64,000 bases of DNA, taken from contig JAMYGW020000017.1 of the NCBI GenBank assembly GCA_025617375.2, positions 46,610-110,609 of the forward strand, read 5' to 3'. Within the stretch, counting starts at the first letter, position 1. The number at the start of each line of letters is the position of its first letter. The position numbers were made by a program, and so were the translations under genes. Under the pieces are notes generated by a model. It did no database searches, was not told the origin of the DNA, and saw only the letters and a list, made by a program, of their open reading frames with translations. The DNA is from Acarospora socialis (taxonomy: Eukaryota > Ascomycota > Lecanoromycetes > Acarosporales > Acarosporaceae). Of the stretch, positions 1-11,971 are shown piece by piece.

Positions 1-38
1 TAGCTGCTTATACTATCCTTTAGTTTTGAGTAGAAGAC

Positions 39-389
39 TGTAACGTCCTAACCTGAGATTCCTCGGGTATGTAGGGCTAAGGGTTTGTGCTTATTGATAT
101 AACGGCTGGTCTGGAACGGTTCTGGACTTTAACTCTTAGATGGTTACTTAAGTTGAACACGATCGTTTCCATAAGGGAAACGACCCTACTATATAGATCT
201 CCTGCTCGCCGGCCTCGCCGTCGAGCCTGTCGAGCTGGCTCGCCCATGCAACCCGTCGAGCTGCCTCGCTGCGCTCGCCGTCGAGCATGTCGAGCTGTCA
301 CGTGACTGCTGCCTAGATATCCCCTGGATATACGCCCTTCACGCGTACGCACCAGTCCACCTCAAGCCCCTCTTGGCTTGGTCGTAACA
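39..389 (-). mobile_element. Solo LTR of Ty3/gypsy chromovirus family D
   Basis: A 351-bp LTR in minus orientation, starting TGTAACGTCC and ending GGTCGTAACA on the plus strand. It is flanked by a perfect 5-bp target-site duplication AAGAC at 34-38 and 390-394. The promoter-proximal half shares long stretches with the LTRs at 575-895, 24789-25076 and 25339-25675, and with degraded LTRs at 44774 and 60663 that flank chromovirus sequence. CpG-rich words (CGTCGAGC repeated) are intact, so this copy escaped the C-to-T mutation seen later in the window. No internal region is present, so I infer LTR-LTR recombination. Confidence 0.9.
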
Positions 390-574
390 AAGACTTTGAT
401 ATATTATAAAGATCTTACTCTCACTGTAGCACATGTCTTATGATGTGTTACAGTCATATCAGTACAGATATAAGCAAAACTGACAAGTACATCAAGAAAG
501 CATACAGCAGTTAAGCTGTCAAGAAAAGTCATGTAACATCTTAACAACTCAATACAATCAGTAATTGAGTCAAC

Positions 575-895
575 TGTTACGGCCAACCCAGAAGGGGTTA
601 GACGGACAGGATATGGTGACTCCATGTATGCGGGCAGACGGGACAGGGAGGCACAGCTCGACAGTCACGTGTTGTTGAGCTCGACGGGACGACACCGTCG
701 AACCGTCGCACTCGAAGCTCGGGGAGCTTCAAGCCTATAGTATATAGTAGGATCGTTTCCCTTATGGAAACAATCATGTTCAACTTAAGTAACAATCTAA
801 GGCTTAACACCAGAACCGTTCCAGACCAGCTCTTATATCAACAAGCACAAACCCTTAGCCCTAATACGAGAGGAATCTCCTGTGAGGACGTTACA
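575..895 (+). mobile_element. Solo LTR of chromovirus family D
   Basis: A 321-bp LTR, TGTTACGGCC to GAGGACGTTACA, with the target-site duplication TCAAC at 570-574 and 896-900. Same family as the LTR at 39-389 but in the opposite orientation. It contains the family signature around 750-800 (CGTTTCCCTTATGGAAAC palindrome followed by TTCAACTTAAGTAACAATCT). CpG sites are preserved. Confidence 0.92.
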
Positions 896-929
896 TCAAC
901 AAATCAATTAATTAAGCAACTAACCTCAA

Positions 930-1090
930 TATCTTGAAGTGTCAAGTTCTTAATATATAAACACAATCATTTTTCTTATGAAAATGATCATGTTCAACTT
1001 CAGTTACAATCTAAAATTAGTTCTACAAGCTGCCTGAGCAACCTTTATATCTATAAGCCAAAACTCTTAGTCCTACGGAGGTGTAGCCCA
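930..1090 (+). repeat. Degenerate chromovirus LTR relic
   Basis: The stretch with CAATCATTTTTCTTATG, then ATCATGTTCAACTTCAGTTACAATCT and TTATATCTATAAGCC, follows the order of family D LTR motifs, but the ends are lost and CpG is depleted. No target-site duplication could be recognised. Confidence 0.55.
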
Positions 1091-1261
1091 CTTGTAGTGC
1101 CACACCCACTGAATTCTGACTAAGCAGTCTGAGATCTTCATCAGCTGTAATAAATCTGGTGTGAGCAATACAACTTTTGCGATTCTACATTTATATATTT
1201 ACTTTTATGAAAAATATTTATTCTCTAATGTTTCAAATAAGATAAAGTAATAAGAAAGAAT

Positions 1262-1361
1262 NNNNNNNNNNNNNNNNNNNNNNNNNNNNNNNNNNNNNNN
1301 NNNNNNNNNNNNNNNNNNNNNNNNNNNNNNNNNNNNNNNNNNNNNNNNNNNNNNNNNNNNN
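1262..1361. other. Assembly gap (100 N)
   Basis: One hundred consecutive N. The run truncates the C-lobe of the kinase-like pseudogene that reads leftward into it. Confidence 0.99.
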
Positions 1362-2470
1362 AATCCTTCCGGAACATTCTCGGCAGTTTGCTCAACCCTA
1401 CCAAGCCAACCTCGCATCTCAGAGAAAGCCTGCTCGCTCTCAAAGACGTCTGCAATCTTCCAGCTGCCCTTTGGCAGGGGTATTAGGCCAAATGCAAAAA
1501 GTAACGTGATCCCAAACGCCCAGATATCACCCGGGAATCCTTGCCGGCGCGTGGAAATATATTCTGGTGGTACATAGCAGGGTGTTTCGCTGTTATTCTG
1601 CACCGGATTGGTAGCTCCTCTGATAGAGAATCCGAAGTCGCAAAGCACAGCTCTACCACCGGTGCTGAGTAGGATATTTTGGGGCTTGATATCAAGATGA
1701 ATGATGCTCTTGGAATGGATATATTTAATGCCATGACTGATATCTATCAAGACCCGATGTTGTTGGTTTTCTGACAATTGTGACATTCGCTGTGCATCGA
1801 CAAAATGCGATAGATCAGGCCCGATGTATTCAAGTTCAAGGGTAAGACTTGCAGCATCATAGTGGATGAGTTTTATAATTGACGGCTGCTAGAGGGTTAG
1901 ATCTTGAAAAGTCAGATGCTTCGGAGGACTTACATGATGTACATTGCATAGTATTTGCAGCTCATTCCTCCAGGTTTTCGCGGATACTTTCAGTTCGGGT
2001 TTCCGACACGCTTGATTGCAACTACCACGCCGTTACGCTCAGCTTTGAACACCTGTGTTTGCATGCTCTGCCCAATAGTTTCATTTGGTGTAGCAATCTT
2101 AGAATAAGACTGAGACTGTAATTCAGGTTTCTTTTGTCTTCCAGATCCTTCCAAAGCAGGCTGCTTCTTCCTCATGATAGCTGCTTCTGATCCCGTCGGA
2201 CGAGACAGGGTATTCTTAGAGATGACCCTTTTGGGCAATTTAGTCATATCTGTCGTTCTCTTGGGCTTGATGAATGAGATATTTCTAACCGGGGAGATTA
2301 TTGATGCATGACAGCCTGTTTCTTCTGATGTGTATGGCATAATCCTGATTTCAAAATCTAATCCATTGCCAAGCCTGAGCCGCCAACTTCCGTATTCAAA
2401 GTACTGTCCTCTGTGTGACTGAACAACGGTCCTGCCATGGTTTCTAAAATTAGGTTTGGTGGCTACTTCT
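1362..2470 (-). pseudogene. Serine/threonine protein kinase, frameshifted and cut by the gap
   Basis: Reads leftward. N-lobe motifs occur near 2050-2000 (VVVAIKRV, with the VAIK lysine). A 45-nt intron (GTAAGT...TCTAG) lies at 1889-1933. The exon after it gives LELEYIGPDLSHFVDAQRMS, then the catalytic loop IIHLDIKPQNIL (HLD for HRD), DFGFSIRG and the P+1 region PPEYIS, followed by DIWAFGITLLFAFG (subdomain IX). The reading frame breaks once near 2005-2015: VGNPN-stop in one frame, PELKVSAKTWRNELQIL in the next. That is either a 1-nt deletion or a sequence error. The 5' end is unclear: an acceptor-like ACAAATACAG sits near 2470 and no convincing upstream exon is visible. The C-lobe is missing because of the N gap. 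The kinase fold is clear; substrate and subfamily are unknown. Confidence 0.8.
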
Positions 2471-2499
2471 GTATTTGTATTTTGGTACAAGTATGCTCA

Positions 2500-5400
2500 C
2501 AGATACATACAGCCTTTTCCTGACTTCACGCTCACACATATCAGACATTGTGCACAAATTTAAACTGAATGGCTTTTGCAGAGAGGGTCTGAATCAGATG
2601 TAATTGGGGTCATATTTCTGGTGAAGATGGACAGCAATGTGTTTGACTGGCAAATGACTTTGCATCCATGGTTCTAAAACAAGACCTCAATCTCTTTCAA
2701 ACAGATTATTCACATCTTCTAGAATTCATCAAGCATCAATGTTTCATAGCTCTTGACCTCCACTGTGAAAGGTTGAAAGTTGGTGTTGATTCAATTCCTT
2801 CTCAATGCTTTGTCACAAAGTACAATGTGAATCACAATGTGTAAAAGGTCCTCAACTTCTTTCAGAAACATTGGTGTGCTTAGCATATTCAGAATGTTCA
2901 AGAAAGTTAGATTCAGTCATGTTCAGCATTTTGGTAGTCTTCTACAATGAGGTGGTGCTGGACATTCAGAGTACATGTACTAAGACTGATCCCTTTCATT
3001 GATTTCTGACCAACACCCCACTAATTCTTCTTCAGCATCCTGAAAGCAAGATTCAGATCATCATCAGTTGTCAGGTTCAAGTCAAGTGAAGAAGCAGGAA
3101 CAGATCAATAATCTTAGAACAGTCTTCAATCAAAGTGGAGATGTGCATTGCACTTAAGTTCTCAATAGTGGTTGAGGGGGATGCAGACAAGACAACTGCA
3201 CTCACAACAAGGAACATTTGACTTTCTTCTGTTCTTGAAGATTAATTATTACAGAATGATCAGTTGCTTCATCATGGCACTCATGATCAAAGTGGGGCCG
3301 GGGGTTTGCAGGTGACAATAGGTCCAGCTTGCAACCTTTGTAATACAAGGCTGTGAGGAGAAATGGCAGCTCAGCTTCAGTGTAAGATAAATAATACTTC
3401 ATGACTCTTTCAGCAAATGTCTTTTCTGTGCTCTTGAGTGAAAAGAAAACTGGTAAGAGTGGTTGGTCAAGTGTTGACTGAGCTTTCCCGCCATGGTGCA
3501 GCCAGAAAGATAAGGTTGATTCACAAACTTTGTCATCAATGAGTTGTCAGTGACTCAATACTGAAAACAGCAACACTTCATGAAGTCATTATTGGGTGCG
3601 ACACAGGGTAGCTGAATGGAAACAATGCACAGATTGGATGTGTGAGCAGAATAACTGTGATACTGGATGCTTCAGTCATAGTTATAGAGTAGATTTGCAA
3701 TTCTCTTTTCTCTTTTCTCTTTCTCTTTTCCCCATTTCAATCTGTCATCTCTCAGTCTCAGACTCTTCTGAAATCTAGTTCTCAACACTGTCTTCTGATA
3801 TTACAAGAAGCTAATGAATATCATCAGTCATACAAGGTGGGAATGTTGACTATCATGATTCTTGATTCATCAACATTGACTAATGGCCACAGCTTCAACA
3901 TGTGCTTTGTTCTTGTTATTTGTTTCATATTGTGACCCAAGGGGTACAAAAGACCAAGTGGCCTCATCAGCTGAGTTTGAACCAAGCTCTGAAGCTGGTG
4001 TCATCAAAATCATCCTTGACTGAATGTGGTCAATGCCTGCAGAGAAGCTCTTTCTTCAACTACATCAATCTTGTCACCTCCTTATCATGATTCAAAAACA
4101 TCTGATGATGATTTCATGAATGAGTCTTCTTCATACAATTCCAACACTACTGTTTCTTCTTCAGAGTGAAGACTGAGATTTAGTTTCATGTATATGTAGC
4201 AGGGACAAATGCACATGAAAGTTCAAGTAGAGATTTGACTTTATGTTTCCTTTCTACAGTTCTAGAATGCAGGAGAAGCAAGCTGAATCTTGTTTTGTTG
4301 TTCTCTAATATAATCTGTCTGTTTCAATTTCACAATACACAGCTAGTATACATCTACTATTTTGGCTATTCAGAATGTTGTACACTTGACCATTTCTCAA
4401 CAGGTGCAGAGGCATTGACACCCAAGTTAACTGTTGACTTCTTTGCTGTGTGTTAATCTTCTTATGATCATCTATCAATTCATTCTGTGTGCTGCCCCTT
4501 GATTCTACATCCTCTATCACATTCTTCTTCTCTGATGTATCAGAATCTTTAGTGCTGTTGTCAGTCTGAACCTCAAAGTCTGACAGATACTTGTGTTTCA
4601 GAAGTGAATAGTGGTTATTCTATTCAGACAGTCAGTTAAGCTCACAGTTGTTGTCTCTTAGATTCAGATTGACTCTACAATTTTGAACTCTGATGATGAT
4701 CAGTGAGATTGATTTGTTGATTTGTATGTGTAGTATCTGTCATTGCAATGAATTAGAATGTAAATCTTCACTTCACACAAGAACCCAAGTTTGTGAGCTT
4801 TCTTGAGACAGTTGGCTTTTCTCTTTCAGAATCTCTCTCTTGTCACTCTCTTCAGATTAGTCTTTGGCATTCTGAATTCTGGTTGCTTCGAAGTGTAGCT
4901 GTTGTTTGTGATAGAAAAAGGATTCTTCAAGTTGAACATATATAGTATTTGTAGATCATGCAGCTAGCTGTGTGCAGTGATGACAGGTCATCAATGTTCA
5001 AAAATAGTGACTGACCTGCTGAGAAGTCTCTTTCCAACACCACACTCCTGCTTGATCAAAGTTGCTGCTTGAGCTTCAGAGATGGCTGCTCAGAATCTAC
5101 TTAAATCTCAAGTGTTGTTTTGTTCTTTCTTCATTTTTCAATATATCTGCTTCAGATAATTCAACTACTGCTTTCTGCTCTTTATGGAATTAATCTGTGT
5201 TTACTCTATCATCATTGATGTTGTGTTCATTCTTCTGATACTATATCACACAATTCTGAACTTGTTTTGTGCTCTACAAACCCATATACTTCACTTTGTT
5301 CTGAAACATCTAATGTATCCAATTGTCCTTTGTTGATGATGTTTCTTGGGGCCATGAACACACTGGTTTCTGATTTTACAGTTTGTTTATTGAAATGTCA

Positions 5401-6205
5401 CTCTGAGTTGCATCAGCATCGGGGTCAGAACATTGGCTGAGACAAGTGCTAGGGCTGGCACCCTTGACATTATTCAGCTAGTGTCACTATTCTTTGAGAA
5501 ACATCTTGATTTTGCTGCTGACTTGATAGAAATGCTGTTGCTTGCATATTGATGAGTTCATGATTTCATTGAAACTTCAGTCTTTGTGCTGAGCTTGTTT
5601 CATGCACTCATCAACATAATCACTGACCCAGACCTTTTCTTTCAGAATGACCTTCAGCTCTATGATTTCATTGTATTTCTCACTCACTGTTGAATGTGAA
5701 AAAGACACTCATGTTAATCTAGAGTGACATCTCATTGATGCTGCTGCTTCTTCTTACCTTCTTGTTATTTTGAAGACTCTCTTATGAAATATTTCTCAGA
5801 GTACATCAGCTGTTGACTCTGACTGCAGTGTATGTCTTGTGGTGTCATCTCTCAGTCAAGAAGCTTTTTGCATGAATATATATTCTGATGGCTGCTGAGC
5901 TCTTCTGTGAAGTGATGGTTTGACAAGTTCTGCTTGTTGTATTTTGTAACTTGATTCTTGATCATGTCTTTGTCTGAGCAGATGTGACTCAAGACAATGA
6001 CATGATCAAGATCAGTCTGACTCTACCATGACTCTGAAACATATGAATGAGTTAATACATCAATCTCTGCATATCATTCATCAGTCTCTGATCATTTTTA
6101 CAGAGTCACTCATTCATGATTGTCTCATGAACTGAAGAGAAAGCATCTGACCTGTTTCTTCTTGCAGAGATGAAAGCTGAATTCATCAGAAAGTTGTTAC
6201 AATAC
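2500..6205. other. CpG-poor region without recognisable gene
   Basis: About 3.7 kb with very few CpG but with GG and CC still present, frequent stops in all frames and only short ORFs. This resembles old transposon DNA that lost CpG but was not hit as hard as 31-62 kb. I recognise no reverse transcriptase, transposase or LTR motif. A pyrimidine microsatellite (repeated TTCTCTTT) lies at about 3700-3735. Confidence 0.5.
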
Positions 6206-6411
6206 TGTTATGGTTATACCCTAGCCTATTCGCTTAGGCCTTATATAACTTCCGCACAGTAGCTAGAGTAAAACAACAACAGACTTCACACTTATACACT
6301 TAACATTGATAGCCACGGCTTCTCGTTACATACTAATTACTATATGGCATGGAGCCCAATAGAACACTACTGAGGACTTAACTTCTCATCGTGAGTATTG
6401 CACTCCTGACA
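6206..6411 (+). mobile_element. Solo LTR of family A (TGTTATGGTTATRCCC)
   Basis: A 206-bp LTR with TG...CA ends and a perfect 5-bp target-site duplication AATAC at 6201-6205 and 6412-6416. It is homologous over its whole length to the two 217-bp LTRs of the element at 56089-57781 (shared words ACTATATGGCAT and GTGAGTATTGCACTCCTGACA). It keeps CpG sites (ATTCGCTT, CTCATCGTG) that are mutated in one or both LTRs at 56-57 kb, so it helps to infer the ancestral sequence. Confidence 0.92.
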
Positions 6412-6416
6412 AATAC

Positions 6417-7349
6417 ACTTGACCCCACACAGGCAATTCAACAGAAACAGACTATCATCTTGCTTGATTCAGCAGTTCTCACAGTCATACTCTGAATCTT
6501 GAAGATTACAGCAGCATTATCATGATCACAACTGAGTTGAGCATTGCTGCACAGTTACCCTATTTGAAGAAGCTGATCAAAGGGTACAATGACTGCAATG
6601 TTTGAACAAGACAGATAAATCTCATATGACAGATAGCAACATGAAGTTGATGAATTAATCTGACCCTTTCACATGACCATGATCTTAATGCAGAGATGCA
6701 GATGATCAGTCTGGAGCTGTTGATCTAGTCAATGAGACTTTAAGAGAAGATGTCAGAGACAATGACTATGTGAGTTCATCTTGTTGTCAAAGAGAGCATC
6801 AATGCAAGAAGCTGATGTGTTAGATTCTCTGTATCTCAATCTATGTCTTAAAAGGTTATTCTTATCAGACATCTTCAAAGAGAGAAGAAACACATGAACA
6901 TCTGCTATACTATGATGGCAAAGCAGATCTGAATGCTTTAATGACAGAGCATGTGGATGAATGCAAGAACAAAACACTTGTAATTGATAAATTCATCTTT
7001 TCTGAAGTCAGTGTCAATCACTGATGCTCAAGATCAGTTTTTGCCAACAATCTTGTGTGTGATCAGCTGCAGAAGTTGGCACAGAAGTATGTAGATGAGG
7101 GTGTCTGACTGCTGAAACTGAACTTTCAATCAATCAAGACAAGAAGTTTGTGATCATCATAAAGAAGAAAGACACAGGATCAGACTGTCTGACTGTAGTC
7201 AATATGTGAGGAGATTAAAGGTAGATCAAGTACATGATCTATAGTTATATGACATATATTTGAGCATTCATAATTAGGCACTCCAAAATATGATAGTCAT
7301 CAACAATTGATTGTGGATATTGCCATCATCACCATTAGTCTGAAGGCTA
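6417..7349. other. CpG-poor intergenic stretch, nothing recognised
   Basis: Continuation of the CpG-poor DNA, rich in GATCAG/CTGATC words. I see no convincing coding frame or terminal repeats. Confidence 0.4.
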
Positions 7350-7613
7350 CTACTCAATTTTGGGATCAAAGGTGAAGCTTAGAATCCACCCATCTACTTG
7401 ATCAGGTAAGTATAGGATCTGTAATGAGATTGATTCTAGGGTTGCACCCACTTCCTCATAGTGTCCTAAAGCCCAATTCTGATCTTTGATGATTTTTCTC
7501 ACATATTTTGTATTGTTCTTGATGCTATTCTCCACCTGATGAGCTCTCTTCTTGTAATCATTGACTACAGCTTTCTTGAGTAGCTTCTCTGCAGAGACTT
7601 CTTTTTGACTCAT
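7350..7613 (-). CDS. Possible small hypothetical protein (87 codons)
   Basis: An open frame from an ATG at 7613, beginning MSQKEVSAEKLLKKAVVN, charged and Lys-rich with helical potential in the first 60 residues. No family recognised. It lies at the edge of the CpG-poor DNA and contains essentially no CpG itself, so it may be a chance ORF in degraded repeat sequence. Confidence 0.2.
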   Translation of the reverse strand: MSQKEVSAEKLLKKAVVNDYKKRAHQVENSIKNNTKYVRKIIKDQNWALGHYEEVGATLESISLQILYLPDQVDGWILSFTFDPKIE

Positions 7614-7921
7614 GACTGCAACAAGGTAGATGGAAGAGTCAAGAATGAATGTGGTGAAGCTTGTAAACTTGATAGGCTTGTGGAGCAGGTGAGGTTCTTG
7701 TGTATACTGAGAGATGGGTTGTTGGAGGAAAGAATGATAATGCTGGAGCAGGCTTGGGAGGAGGTGCCTCGAGGGCGGTGAACGGCCGAGCTTTGGACGG
7801 AGCCAGAATTGGAGGCATACTCTCTCCCTTTGTAACCCCGTCTCGAAGCCATTTTTAGGGTCGTCTGGGGCTGTATGAGCAAGCGCTCCATAGAACGGTG
7901 AGCGTTGGGAGCAGTCGTCAC

Positions 7922-8411
7922 CCGGACGGGGATGCTACATCACCCGGGGTGGGGTGCTGGATCACCCCGGTCACCCTAAAAGCGGCAGCCTCGGGAGAGC
8001 GTCGACTGACCTGGGCACCGATTTTTGTCCTCTACACCTGCCAGTCTAACTACCTACTTTTCAGATACTTCGTAGACCACGAAAGGATATCTCAGTCCCG
8101 ATTGGCAGTCTTCCGTTTCAACTATGTATTTCCGTTTCAAACGACGCGCCTCAACCTCGGCGATGGAGCAAGAGAATACAATTACAGTACAAGGGGTCTA
8201 AGGTCAACTCGCAGTGAAGGACACCAACTAAGTACATCGTGGGCTACTCTTCAGCTTAAATGCTTGGTGATAGGCACTCTGCTTCCTTCAGATCCAGAAT
8301 CAAGGCATGCAAGCTCAACAAGGAAACAGCTTATGTCTGTTGCAACTCCCGATTCATAACAGGCGGTACCAGCCGCTGTCCAACTTCGGAACTCTCGGAT
8401 GATTGCCCAAG
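7922..8411. other. Intergenic, no gene supported
   Basis: Base composition returns to normal (CpG present). A plus-strand ORF at 7898-8359 has no recognisable domain and no sensible gene structure, so I do not call it. Confidence 0.35.
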
Positions 8412-9284
8412 CTAGCGGCAGCAGAACGGCCACCCGACTTCCCAGAAGCCCCTCAACACGCCCCGGAAAACCTTCCTGAGACTCCAAGACCTCGGCCACC
8501 CGACCTTCCAGAAAGCCCTCCACACGCTCCGGAAAACCCCCTCATTCTGAGACCCCGGCAAAGGATAACCACACCGCCCGACATCCGCCCGAAACTGTTC
8601 GTAATCAAAGAGGGGTTGGGCCCAGTAACGAAGCGTTGACGCAAGCATCTTCAGATCAGATTCCAGAAGAGCTAGGTCGTGATCCTCGTGCAGGTCGACA
8701 TATATATCCTCGAGGCTCTGTAGGAACGTGCGAGTCCAGTCGGCGGAGTCAATCTGCACGAAGTCGGGTCGTGTGAAAATCCACAGGCAAATCCACAAAG
8801 ATTCTCGTGGTAGGCCTGTTGCACAGCTCTTGAACAGTACTGCGATTCGGCTCTGCTCGTGATCGGTAACTTGTGGGCCGCATAGCACCAAGATGTTACT
8901 GAAAAGGTATAACGTCTCAAACCTGTCAATAAATGAGTCGCTCTCTCGCGTTGAGCGAACAAGCTCGCGGAGTAGCTGAACAACAGAGTCGTTCGCGGCT
9001 TTTGCTACAATGTCGGCGACCATGACTCGGTTATCTCGAAGTAGGGTGTTGATGAAAGACCTGGTTCCACATGGACCACGACAGCAGAATACCTGGTACA
9101 GAAATTCCAAGAGTTCTGTAGCACACAGGTCATCAGATTGTCGGGCTGTCAAGTTCGCGAAGTCCTTCGAGAGCTGTTCGTTTTCGTTGCACTGGTTCCG
9201 AAAGGATGCCAAGAGGCTACCGTAAGAGATTCGCGGAGGAAGTGGAGGTGGATCTTGAGAGGAGATCTTGGTTGTGGCATCCAT
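8412..9284 (-). CDS. Uncharacterised protein, 290 aa, with C-terminal tandem repeat
   Basis: A single open frame from an ATG at 9284 (start MDATTKISSQDPPPLPPRIS). The PPPLPPR stretch is an SH3-ligand-like proline motif. The rest is predicted mostly helical, for example ELLEFLYQVFCCRGP and DSFIDRFETLYLFSNILVLC. The last ~50 residues (FRSVWRAFWKVGWPRSW, then FRGVLRGFWEVGWPFCC) are encoded by two copies of a 66-bp tandem repeat and may not belong to the ancestral protein. I recognise no family. The neighbouring 10305-11971 gene also carries a PPLPPRPP stretch, but I see no wider similarity. The start is chosen because it is the first ATG of the long frame and CpG content is normal here. Confidence 0.55.
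   Translation of the reverse strand: MDATTKISSQDPPPLPPRISYGSLLASFRNQCNENEQLSKDFANLTARQSDDLCATELLEFLYQVFCCRGPCGTRSFINTLLRDNRVMVADIVAKAANDSVVQLLRELVRSTRESDSFIDRFETLYLFSNILVLCGPQVTDHEQSRIAVLFKSCATGLPRESLWICLWIFTRPDFVQIDSADWTRTFLQSLEDIYVDLHEDHDLALLESDLKMLASTLRYWAQPLFDYEQFRADVGRCGYPLPGSQNEGVFRSVWRAFWKVGWPRSWSLRKVFRGVLRGFWEVGWPFCCR
8427..8556. repeat. 66-bp tandem repeat, about two copies
   Basis: Units begin CGGCCACCCGAC at 8427 and again at 8493, with a few substitutions and a degenerate end. It lies inside the 3' end of the minus-strand ORF 8412-9284 and explains its repeated FxxVxxxFWxVGWP motif. Confidence 0.75.
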
Positions 9285-9508
9285 GCTGATGATTGTTTGG
9301 GCGGACTAGGTGGAGTCTTCACAGATTCGTGCGATGCTTGATGAAGAAGAGGCTGAAAGACCGTTATAAAGGTTTTTCTCACAGAGCAGTCGGATGAGTA
9401 ACAACAAAAAGCTTTCCAGCGCTCAATGCCACCAGCCCCTGAGTTGAAGGTCTGGACCAACCATAGTATACAACAATAATTGGGAGGTTGGTGTAAGAAG
9501 GATATCAA

Positions 9509-10304
9509 TGCCCGTACACCGGAAGTTCTCCTTCAACTAATGGTGTGCACCGGGGGTAACATGTCTTGCTGCCGAAATATTACATGGTTGCCAACTCTAT
9601 TTACAATCTATGAGTGATGATTACCCATTGGCACTTCACTCGCGCCAGGGCTAAGCATCGGGGAAGATTATAGTCGAGGTTGGGCATCACACCACCATCA
9701 TGGGAACACTACAAATGCAATACACCTACCCGACTGACCACTCAGCTATCAGCACAAACGTGGTGGCAGTGGACACGATGGACACCAAGAACACTAACAA
9801 CACTAACAACACAACACTCTGAATTTGACTGGTAACAGTTGAAACTACCCGGGTTACACAGGCGCTAATTGACGGCACACGGTCACCAAGCATCGGCGAT
9901 CGCCCTCCCTCTCTACACAGCGGTGGCAACGGAAACAACGAACACCCTGGACACTAAGTACACAGCCGACACCACATACACAACTGACGCTACATTACCT
10001 GTGCATGTGTCCACTAACCCCCTGCATAGCCAATGACAGTTACAGGATTCTGACCTCACCGGGTGATTTCAGCTGTCCTTTATTCGATTCGGCGCAAGCA
10101 CATACCCTCATGCTGCAGTTGCGGAATAGGGAGAAACCCCAATTGAAACTGGGGTGCACCGAGATGCCTCCATACCCAAGACTCACATATTCGGAATTCA
10201 AGTGCATTTAAGGTCCAATTATAACATGCTTGTTTCCGCAGTTGTTTGCAAAGCCTCACCTTACAATATCTTGGACGCCAACTCCAACAGTATCGGAACG
10301 CACG
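9509..10304. other. Intergenic / upstream of the 10305 gene
   Basis: No coding frame supported. A short AC-rich simple stretch (ACACTAACAACACTAACAAC) lies near 9788-9815. Confidence 0.4.
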
Positions 10305-11971
10305 ATGCAATTCCTCAAAGCACTCTTCGGAAAGCAGAAGAATTCAAAATGGTCTAAGAAATCTCATAGAAAGATTTCCAGACCTCTTGAATGCCCGAGC
10401 CTGAACACAGATCACCTTCAGTCTACTTCTCTTCTTTCCTCTCGCCCTCCGGCCTCTTCTCATCATCTTTGTGTTAAGCCTTATTCTTCTTGCTCTACTC
10501 ACCCTGCTTGTTCTATTCGTTCTACAACAAATCCTATTCCTCTTCCCACATCTGATACAAACCCTTCACCATCCTTTGCTTCCCAAAGCACTGCACCCCC
10601 CGACTCACCACCCAATGACGTCGGGTCCGACAGCACTACACTTGCTGGGTCGCCATCTGCTGATGACATCCCTGATGCTTCAAGCCCGGACACAGAGAGC
10701 AACTATAAACCACCTCTTCCTCCCCGCCCCCCCCACAGGTACAAACATATCGGTCTTCAAGACGGAACTTGGGCAGGTTTGAGCAGTCGAGGCCTGCACC
10801 TAATTGGGATTTGAGCCGTGATGCAGAGAGGAAGGGATACAATATCTGGCAAGGCCATCGGGTCCTTGCAGGTGTTACTTGTATGACTATTTTCCATCAA
10901 ATCCTCACATAGCGCTAAGCAGACATAGTTGAATCGGCGTGTGAATATCTGCAGATCACAACTGTAGACCGTACCAAGACTCTCCAAGGTGCCTGGAGAT
11001 TGCTCAACTCATCGAAAGTGAATTCACCTGCGCGATCACGGGCTTTTCTTCAGTATGTAGTCCAGATCTTCTTCGAGGCAGAAAAGGCAGCTATGCCCCT
11101 TTTTGTACCTCTAAATATACGGGCCAAGGTGGACAGGGCACAGTATGAAGGTTCGCGTATTTGGAAGTTGGGAGAGGTGTACAGGTCAAGACTGCATACT
11201 CGACAAGAATTCAGGGAGTTTCTTGTCGCCATTGTGGACACATTCGATGATGATTCATTCAAGGCTCACCTCATAATCGCTATGATTGAACGAGGTCTGC
11301 TTGATGGGCGGGAACGGGATGTCTACTACATCCTTATTAACCTTTGCAAGTCCGAGATACGAAATATTGGTGAAGTCTTCCGGATCGCAAAGGACGAGGC
11401 TTTGGCGAACATGCTCTCCTCTTATGTTCTTCAGTTATTCCCAAAGGTGATGGGCCTTACCCTGCGGGAAATCCGGGACTTTGTCGATATGTGTGGTGTT
11501 CTCGGAACGTTGATGGGGAGTTCAAGAATACCGCAGATCTATGACGTGGTGTTGAGAAGGGTGCAGCCATGCAATCGCCCTCTTGCACTGTGCTTATTTG
11601 TTGAAATGGCCAAGGATTACGATGGCTTGATTGAAGAACTACTTGAACGGCTTGCAGGTCTTGTGGTTGAACAAGGTGGAACTTGGCAGGAACGCAGGTT
11701 ATTAACAACTGCCCAGATTCTGTCCGGGGTGATTGTGCAGATTAAGAGAGGCAACACGCTCCGTTCTCTTCGAGGCGACGTCTACTACTACTTCCCGAAA
11801 GTTCTTTACACCATCCTGCGCCGATGCCTAAACCCTCAACTCGAAAGTATACTTTCATCCTTGGGCCGAGACGATCCAACATGCTTTCGCCTAATCAAGA
11901 AACGAGAGCGGGCCTGGGAAGAAGAGGCGAGGTGTGAACGACGAGCATGGGTTTCAGCGATGAGGCAATAG
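10305..11971 (+). CDS. Uncharacterised three-exon protein, 520 aa
   Basis: Gene model from the sequence: exon 1 10305-10738, intron GTACAA...GTCGAG 10739-10791, exon 2 10792-10871, intron GTGTTA...AAGCAG 10872-10922, exon 3 10923-11971. The joined length (1,563 nt) is a multiple of three and stays open. The N-terminal ~140 residues are Ser/Thr/Pro-rich and end in PPLPPRPP, so probably disordered. Exon 2 gives NWDLSRDAERKGYNIWQGHR, and exon 3 continues DIVESACEYLQITTVDRTK. The remaining ~350 residues look all-helical, resembling an ARM/HEAT-type arrangement (for example LRSLRGDVYYYFPKVLYTIL), and end in a charged helix (KKRERAWEEEARCERRAW). I recognise no family. Codon and CpG content look like a host gene, with no frameshift. 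Confidence 0.75.

Noticed and set aside
39-895. Telomere-like CCCTAA words (ACCCTTAGCCCTAAT)
   Set aside because: They occur once per LTR at a fixed position in family D and are not tandem, so they are LTR sequence.
8403-8639. Plus-strand Pro-rich ORF (PDFPEAPQHAPENLPETP)
   Set aside because: Antisense reading of the 66-bp tandem repeat in the minus-strand gene; no other support.
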